NCBI GenBank assembly: GCA_958424475.1
Contig: CATZTY010000024.1
Span: forward strand, 1-9,137
DNA: 9,137 nucleotides
Direction of reading: 5' to 3'
DNA from: an uncultured Collinsella sp.
GTDB lineage: Bacteria > Actinomycetota > Coriobacteriia > Coriobacteriales > Coriobacteriaceae
Part shown: positions 5,389 through 9,137 of the stretch, one piece after another
How positions within the stretch are numbered: the stretch's first letter is position 1
How the letters are laid out: each line of letters starts with the position of its first letter
Notes under the pieces: generated by a model
The model's database searches: none
The model's input: only the letters and a program-made list of their open reading frames with translations
What the model was told of the DNA's origin: nothing
Position numbers and translations under genes: made by a program

Positions 5389-5428
5389 AAACGCCGTTTG
5401 TGAGTACTGTCACAAACGGCGTTTCATT
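5389..5428. terminator. Bidirectional terminator between nhaA and the convergent small gene
   Basis: AAACGCCGTTTGTGA (5389-5403) and TCACAAACGGCGTTT (5410-5424) are perfect 15-bp complements with a 6-nt loop. On the plus strand the stem ends in TTT and is followed by CATTTT. On the reverse strand it runs into six T (5391-5386). It can therefore stop nhaA transcription and, from the other side, readthrough of the small gene at 5669-5923. Confidence 0.85.
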
Positions 5429-5668
5429 TTAGGTGTGGAAAATAATGAACAAAGTCATAAGAACCGTACGTTAATGCGTGACCATCGACTTCCAATTTGG
5501 CGCTAGCTGACGGTGATCAGGGAGTTTCAAGTCGAGTTTTGCCGATTTCGACCAAGAATCGCTGCTACTAAAAAGGTAACAGTACTCAAATTTGCCCTTT
5601 TTTGGCCACAAGCCCTAAAACAAGCCTCGCCAAGGTCGGGAAGCGGGCCAAATCGCCGGCCTCGAGGC
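5425..5668. other. Non-coding, AT-richer intergenic region
   Basis: No plausible gene: open frames here lack ribosome sites and GC-biased third positions. Base composition is visibly less GC-rich than the flanking genes. GTAACAGTACTC (5576-5587) is an inverted near-copy (11 of 12) of GAGTACTGTCAC inside the nhaA terminator (5402-5413), so the region is bounded by short inverted repeats. GTCGA and TCGAC (5531-5552) form a minor dyad. Near the right end, GCCTCG (5663-5668) can pair with CGAGGC (5623-5628) in the small gene's transcript, a possible weak terminator. Confidence 0.4.
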
Positions 5669-5923
5669 TTATTCCACGGTGCCGTAGATGGCGCCCCAGC
5701 CGTGGGCGGCCAAGGCGGAGTTGAGCTGGTCGCAAAGCGATTGGCGGTCGTAGTAGCCGGGCGGCAAAAGGTTCACGATTTCCATGAGATCGGGCGCCAG
5801 GTCCAAGATCTCGGCCTGTACGATGAGATCCAGGCGGTCGATGGCGCGGCGGTCGTAAAACAGCCCGTCGACCAGGCGCTGCAGGTCGCCGAATTCCTCG
5901 GCCTGGAACGATCCGTATTCCAT
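5669..5923 (-). CDS. Small acidic hypothetical protein (84 residues)
   Basis: I do not recognise the family. The frame is supported by AAGGAGG on the reverse strand about 4 nt before ATG 5923 and by GC-rich third positions. In-frame ATG 5974 would add 17 residues (NYESPRMPAWGAQGG) with no Shine-Dalgarno, so 5923 is preferred. The protein is acidic and leucine-rich, with no signal peptide or membrane segment. Predicted helical stretches are FGDLQRLVDGLFYDRRAIDR and LDLIVQAEILDLAPDLMEIV, followed by LLPPGYYDRQSLCDQLN and a glycine/aromatic end, AAHGWGAIYGTVE. It is convergent with nhaA and divergent from the aminotransferase gene, as a stand-alone unit. It resembles a conserved small cytosolic protein rather than a toxin; function unknown. 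Confidence 0.75.
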   Translation of the reverse strand: MEYGSFQAEEFGDLQRLVDGLFYDRRAIDRLDLIVQAEILDLAPDLMEIVNLLPPGYYDRQSLCDQLNSALAAHGWGAIYGTVE

Positions 5924-5986
5924 AGTGCCTCCTTGGGCGCCCCACGCCGGCATGCGCGGCGATTCATAATTCATTGCGATGAACTT

Positions 5987-5995
5987 AATCTATCA
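5987..5995 (-). promoter_or_regulatory. Candidate extended -10 of the small gene
   Basis: Read on the reverse strand, TGATAGATT fits the extended -10 form TGnTAnnnT. It predicts a start near 5980 and a leader of roughly 57 nt to ATG 5923. It lies back to back with the aminotransferase promoter about 30 bp away. Confidence 0.4.
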
Positions 5996-6022
5996 CGGCT
6001 TCATGCCGTTGCGGCGGTGGCG

Positions 6023-6036
6023 GTCTATACTTAGAC
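6023..6036. promoter_or_regulatory. -10 box of the aminotransferase gene within a palindrome
   Basis: TATACT (6026-6031) is a good -10, giving a start near 6038 and a leader of about 35 nt before ATG 6073. It lies inside the perfect dyad GTCTA-TACT-TAGAC, so a dimeric regulator bound here would block RNA polymerase. No clear -35 is seen. Confidence 0.45.
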
Positions 6037-6072
6037 GAACTGCAACGTCCCGCTTCGCGAAAGGTCGCACCC

Positions 6073-7377
6073 ATGCAGACGATCTACCAGAAGATGGAAA
6101 CCACCGAACTCGATGCCGCCATCGAGGCGCTCAAAGCCGAGGTCGCCGAGGTCAAGGCCAAGGGGCTGGCGCTCGACATGGCCCGCGGCAAGCCGTCGCC
6201 CTCCCAGGTGGACATCTCTCGACCCATGCTCGATATCCTCAATGCCGATGCCGATCTGCACGACGGCAACGTCGACTGCTCAAACTACGGTTGCTTTGAG
6301 GGCATTCCCTCGGCACGCAAGCTGGCGGGGGAGTTCCTGGGTTGCCCTGCCGAGCAGACGCTCGTACTGGGTTCGTCGAGCCTTCTGATCGAGCACGATA
6401 TCGCCGGCATGTTTTGGCGCTGCGGTTCGTGCGGCAGCGAGCCTTGGGAGGCTTACGAGGCCGCGCACGACGGCAAGAAAGTCAAGTTCCTGTGCCCTGT
6501 TCCCGGCTACGACCGTCACTTTGGCATCACCGCCGACCTGGGTATCGAGAATGTCCCCGTCGCGATGACCGACAACGGCCCCGACATGGACGAGGTCGAG
6601 CGTCTGGTTGCCGCCGACGACTCCATCAAGGGCATCTGGTGCGTGCCCAAGTATTCCAACCCCACGGGCATCACCTTTAGCGAGGACACCGTGCGTCGCC
6701 TGGTCGAGATGCCCACGGCCGCGCCCGATTTCCGCATCTTCTGGGACAACGCCTACTGCGTGCACGACCTGTACGACGAGACCGACGAGCTCGCCAATAT
6801 CTTCGACCTCGCTCGCGCGGCGGGCACCGAGGACCGCGTGGTGGCTTTTGCCTCGACGTCCAAGATCACCTTCCCGGGCGCCGGCATCGGCTTCATCGGT
6901 GCGAGCCCCGCGGTCATCGCCGAGTTCTCCAAGCGCCTGAAGGCCGGCCTCATCAGCGCCGACAAGCTCAACCAGCTGCGCCACGTGCGCTTCCTTCCCA
7001 CCATCGAGGCGGTCAAGGAGCACATGAAAAAGCATGCCGAGTTCCTGCGTCCGCGCTTTGAGGCCGTTGAGCGCAAGCTCACCGAGGGTCTGGGCGAGAC
7101 GGGCTGCGCCACCTGGACGCACCCCCGCGGCGGCTACTTTGTAAGCTTCGATGGTCCCGAGGGCTCGGCCCAAAAGGTCGCCGCGCTTTGTGCCGACCTG
7201 GGCGTCAAGCTCACGCCGGCCGGTGCTACCTGGCCCTATGGCAAGGACCCGCGCGACACCAACATCCGCATCGCGCCGAGCTATCCCACGGTCGAGGACC
7301 TGGAGGCCGCGCTCGATGTTCTGGTGCTGGCCGTTAAGCTTGTCGCTGCCGAGCTTGCTCGTGCCGAGCGCGCCTAA
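6073..7377 (+). CDS. PLP-dependent aminotransferase, MocR-like class (aspartate aminotransferase type 1c-like)
   Basis: Cytosolic fold-type I transaminase of 434 residues. Conserved points: an early DMARGKPSPSQ segment; CSNYGCFEG, resembling the substrate-loop region; VPGYDRHF, near the cofactor pocket; NPTG (196-199); WDNAY with Asp225, which pairs with the pyridine nitrogen; FASTSKITFPGAGIGF with Lys264 as the PLP Schiff-base lysine; and NIRIAPSYP with Arg399, the substrate-carboxylate arginine. The sequence resembles the PF12897 group, which includes the Corynebacterium glutamicum aspartate aminotransferase AspT, so aspartate/2-oxoglutarate transamination is the best guess. No N-terminal GntR domain is present, so it is an enzyme and not a MocR regulator. 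AAAGG 6060-6064 lies 8 nt before ATG. The STAS gene follows after 66 nt and may be cotranscribed. Substrate specificity is inferred. Confidence 0.9.
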   Translation: MQTIYQKMETTELDAAIEALKAEVAEVKAKGLALDMARGKPSPSQVDISRPMLDILNADADLHDGNVDCSNYGCFEGIPSARKLAGEFLGCPAEQTLVLGSSSLLIEHDIAGMFWRCGSCGSEPWEAYEAAHDGKKVKFLCPVPGYDRHFGITADLGIENVPVAMTDNGPDMDEVERLVAADDSIKGIWCVPKYSNPTGITFSEDTVRRLVEMPTAAPDFRIFWDNAYCVHDLYDETDELANIFDLARAAGTEDRVVAFASTSKITFPGAGIGFIGASPAVIAEFSKRLKAGLISADKLNQLRHVRFLPTIEAVKEHMKKHAEFLRPRFEAVERKLTEGLGETGCATWTHPRGGYFVSFDGPEGSAQKVAALCADLGVKLTPAGATWPYGKDPRDTNIRIAPSYPTVEDLEAALDVLVLAVKLVAAELARAERA

Positions 7378-7443
7378 CGCGCAAAGCCTCGCAAGTCCGC
7401 GTCCAGTACTATCCGCACTCTCGATACGTAAAGGAGCGTATAC

Positions 7444-7758
7444 ATGGATTTGGGTATTTCCACCAACCCCACGCCAGAGCTCTACACCATTAAGGTTACC
7501 GGCGAGATCGATATCTCTAACGCCGATAGCCTGCGCAATGCCATCGACCTGGCGCTCGAGCAGCCCACTGAGGCCGTTGAGCTCGATTTTGCCCAGGTGA
7601 GCTATATCGATTCGACGGGCATTGGCGTGCTCGTGGGCGCCGCGCACCACGCGATCGACCACGGCAAGCGCTTTAGCTGCACCAATGTGCAGCCCTCGGT
7701 GATGCGCGTGGTTCAGCTGCTGGGCGTCGACCAGGAGATTTCGATCACCGCTGCTTAA
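7444..7758 (+). CDS. Single-domain STAS protein, anti-sigma factor antagonist (SpoIIAA-like)
   Basis: A 104-residue protein filling one STAS domain. The beta-strand LYTIKVTGEIDISNA opens the fold, and the phosphorylatable loop is YIDSTGIGVLVGA, with Ser57 (after Asp56) at the position phosphorylated by SpoIIAB/RsbW-type kinases. In that system the unphosphorylated form binds the anti-sigma factor and frees its sigma factor. GGAG (7433-7436) lies 7 nt before ATG 7444. No anti-sigma kinase, phosphatase or sigma gene is in the window, so the partner is unknown; other STAS roles (signalling scaffold) are possible. Separated by 66 nt from the aminotransferase stop, without an intervening terminator, so some cotranscription is likely. 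A hairpin without a T-run follows at 7802-7829. Confidence 0.92.
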   Translation: MDLGISTNPTPELYTIKVTGEIDISNADSLRNAIDLALEQPTEAVELDFAQVSYIDSTGIGVLVGAAHHAIDHGKRFSCTNVQPSVMRVVQLLGVDQEISITAA

Positions 7759-7801
7759 TCTTTGCCCACAAAGGGCGTGCCGTTTGGCATATGTTTGTGA
7801 T

Positions 7802-7829
7802 GCGCTCGGACGTTTTGGCGTCCGGGCGC
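7802..7829. repeat. 11-bp hairpin abutting the tat promoter -10
   Basis: GCGCTCGGACG (7802-7812), loop TTTTGG, CGTCCGGGCGC (7819-7829): 11 positions with one T-G pair. The -10 TATACT starts at the next base. There is no T-run, so termination of the STAS transcript would be inefficient; it also covers the expected -35/spacer of the tat promoter. It could be an operator dyad. Confidence 0.45.
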
Positions 7830-7835
7830 TATACT
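7830..7835 (+). promoter_or_regulatory. -10 box of the tat operon
   Basis: TATACT with the following TAACC resembles the aminotransferase -10 in this window. It predicts a start near 7842 and a leader of about 70 nt to the GTG start at 7911. The -35 position is taken by the hairpin and has no consensus match. Confidence 0.5.
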
Positions 7836-7900
7836 TAACCGAATGAATAGACGAGTTCCGGCCGAATGGCGCGGTGCGGGCTCGACTCACATCGAGCCTT

Positions 7901-7905
7901 GGAGG
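7901..7905 (+). promoter_or_regulatory. Ribosome binding site that sets the tatA/B start
   Basis: GGAGG lies 5 nt before GTG 7911, the codon from which the protein reads MFGIGEGEL, as expected for a Tat subunit. The nearby ATG at 7907 is out of frame, and ATG 7866 would add 15 unconserved residues before the membrane anchor. Confidence 0.8.
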
Positions 7906-7910
7906 TATGT

Positions 7911-8489
7911 GTGTTTGGTATTGGAGAGGGTGAGCTCGCGATCATCGTGGTCTTCGGCTTTTTGCTGTTTGGCCCGGATAAGCTCCCGCAGATGGGTCGC
8001 ACGATCGGCCGTGCCATCCGTCAGTTCCGCGAGACGCAGGAAAAGATGACGGCCGTTGTTCAGTCCGAGATTATCGATCCGGTAAGCGAGGCCGCGTCGG
8101 CCCCGGTCAAGCCCAAGAAGACTGCCGTCGATGACGATTCCGATGCGGACGAGGATGCCGCCGAGACGGCAGCGCCCGCCAAGAAGGAGACCTTTGCCGA
8201 GCGCCGTGCCCGCCTTGCTGCCGAGAAGGCCGCGAGCGAGGCTGCCGCCGAGGGCGAGGGTGCTGCTGAGGAGTCCGAGGCCGAGAGCACCGAGCCTGCC
8301 GTTGCCGCCGCCGAGCCCGAGCCTGCCACAGAGCCGGAGCCCGAGCCCGAGCCGGCAGAGCCCACGACGGCCGACCTCTACGCCCGTCGTCCCCGCAAGC
8401 GCAAGGCCGTCGTCGACCAGCTCGCTCGCGAGCTCGAGGCCGAGGACGACGCCGCTGCCGCCGATGCCCCGAAGGGAGGCGATGAGTAA
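7911..8489 (+). CDS. tatA: Twin-arginine translocase subunit, TatA/TatB family, with long acidic tail
   Basis: Membrane component of the Tat system, which exports folded proteins with twin-arginine signals. From GTG 7911 it has 192 residues. FGIGEGELAIIVVFGFLLFG forms the N-terminal transmembrane helix (2-21), followed by the hinge GPDKLPQMG and the amphipathic helix RTIGRAIRQFRETQEKM. Residues about 60-192 are low-complexity: Ala/Glu-rich and predicted disordered or coiled, with an EPEPEPEP run and a late basic patch RRPRKRK. TatB-like traits are the MFxIG start, Glu at position 8 and the long tail; the FGPDKLP hinge is shared by TatA and TatB. TatA proteins are usually about 60-100 residues, so this is long, as actinobacterial TatB often is. 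The stop codon overlaps the tatC start (TAATG), indicating cotranslation. Family assignment is firm; A versus B is open. Confidence 0.9.
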   Translation: MFGIGEGELAIIVVFGFLLFGPDKLPQMGRTIGRAIRQFRETQEKMTAVVQSEIIDPVSEAASAPVKPKKTAVDDDSDADEDAAETAAPAKKETFAERRARLAAEKAASEAAAEGEGAAEESEAESTEPAVAAAEPEPATEPEPEPEPAEPTTADLYARRPRKRKAVVDQLARELEAEDDAAAADAPKGGDE

Positions 8490-9137
8490 TGCCTATCGGA
8501 CCTGCGCGTATGCCGCTCTTCGATCACCTGGGAGAGCTCCGTCGCCGCCTGACCATCGTGGTCGTGTCGGTGTTTGCCGCCGCCATCGTGCTGTATTTCG
8601 CCACGCCTGTGGTACTCGACATTCTGGAAGACCCCATCCGCTCCTTTGTGCCGGACGGTAAGTTCTACATCACCACCACGCTCGGCGGCTTTGGCTTGCG
8701 CTTCTCGCTGGCCATCAAGATGGCCGTGGTCATGTGCACGCCCATGATCATCTGGCAGATTCTGGCATTTTTCCTGCCGGCGCTTCGCCCCAACGAGCGC
8801 AAGTGGGTCGTGCCCACGGTGCTCGCCTCGACGGTGCTGTTCTTCCTGGGTGCCATCTTCTGCTACTTCATCATCATTCCCGCGGGCTTTGAGTGGCTCA
8901 TCGGCGAGACCTCGGCCGTTGCTACGGCACTGCCCGATCTGGAGAACTACGTCAACATGGAGCTGCTCTTTATGATTGGCTTTGGCGTGGCGTTCGAACT
9001 TCCGCTCATTATTTTCTACCTGTCCGTTTTTCACATTGTGTCCTACGCGGCCTTCCGCGGTGCCTGGCGTTTCGTGTACGTTGGCCTGCTTGTGGGCTCG
9101 GCTGTGATTACGCCCGACGGCTCGCCCGTTACGCTGG
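8489..9137 (+). CDS. tatC: Sec-independent protein translocase TatC (partial, cut by right edge)
   Basis: Polytopic membrane receptor for twin-arginine signal peptides. 216 codons are present, of about 240-270 expected. Visible features: the N-terminal cytoplasmic motif MPLFDHLGELRRRL (8-21), typical of TatC; transmembrane segments near TIVVVSVFAAAIVLYF (22-37), LAIKMAVVMCTPMIIWQILAF, VLASTVLFFLGAIFCYFIII and MIGFGVAFELPLIIFYLSVF; FELPL with its conserved Glu; and VITPDGSP near the end, matching the TPD-type motif before the fifth helix. The start is ATG 8489, sharing its A with the stop of the preceding gene; GGGAGG 8474-8479 lies 9 nt upstream. The alternative in-frame ATG 8510 has no nearby Shine-Dalgarno. 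No frameshift is seen within the window. Confidence 0.97.
   Translation, partial: MPIGPARMPLFDHLGELRRRLTIVVVSVFAAAIVLYFATPVVLDILEDPIRSFVPDGKFYITTTLGGFGLRFSLAIKMAVVMCTPMIIWQILAFFLPALRPNERKWVVPTVLASTVLFFLGAIFCYFIIIPAGFEWLIGETSAVATALPDLENYVNMELLFMIGFGVAFELPLIIFYLSVFHIVSYAAFRGAWRFVYVGLLVGSAVITPDGSPVTL

Noticed and set aside
5513..6034. 173-codon plus-strand frame over the intergenic region and the small gene
   Set aside because: No ribosome site; the translation is unlike a folded protein and overlaps the better-supported reverse-strand gene.
6280..7890. 536-codon reverse-strand open frame opposite the aminotransferase and STAS genes
   Set aside because: Shadow of two confident plus-strand genes; low-complexity translation without family features.
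7843..8049. Small plus-strand reading frame in the tat leader
   Set aside because: No Shine-Dalgarno, starts essentially at the predicted transcript start, and overlaps the tatA/B gene in another frame.

Overview
The window reads as a stretch of core chromosome from a GC-rich, Gram-positive-type bacterium. Third codon positions are overwhelmingly G or C, Shine-Dalgarno sequences are strong (GGAGG, AAAGGAG), and the long reverse-strand open frames are GC shadows. A class II (Mn-dependent) pyrophosphatase, a ROK glucokinase, a GntR/UTRA regulator and a large-insert NhaA together suggest Actinomycetota, most likely class Coriobacteriia (Collinsella-like). That placement comes from family resemblance and is not proven. 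No RNA gene, CRISPR array, prophage or intact transposon is visible.

Layout: (1) 1-1340, reverse strand: a GntR/UTRA regulator followed by mannose-6-phosphate isomerase manA, which runs off the left edge. (2) 1341-1623: an AT-rich divergent control region with a 26-bp imperfect palindrome before gntR, a perfect AGAGCGCTCT palindrome, and a stem-loop repeat. (3) 1624-2577: ROK glucokinase, followed 1 bp after its stop codon by a second stem-loop repeat. (4) 2746-3669: pyrophosphatase ppaC with a textbook terminator. (5) 3729-3936: an unusually structured leader, then nhaA (3937-5295). (6) 5296-5668: a non-coding stretch with a perfect 15-bp terminator stem that probably serves both strands. 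(7) 5669-5923, reverse strand: a small protein of unknown function. (8) 6073-7377: a MocR-type (PF12897-like) aminotransferase. (9) 7444-7758: a single-domain STAS protein. (10) 7911-9137: a tatA/B-like gene and tatC (cut by the right edge), overlapping by one base.

Functionally, manA and the glucokinase both feed hexose phosphates into glycolysis and sit head to head around a shared control region, so the GntR regulator probably responds to a sugar phosphate (inference). Pyrophosphatase, NhaA and Tat are housekeeping functions.

The most unusual signals are non-coding. First, two stem-loops flank the glucokinase gene; they share the core GGGACAGGTTNGTTT but have unrelated stems. Second, a strong intrinsic terminator lies in the nhaA leader, where there is no upstream gene left to terminate. 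Third, several palindromes sit on or beside promoters.
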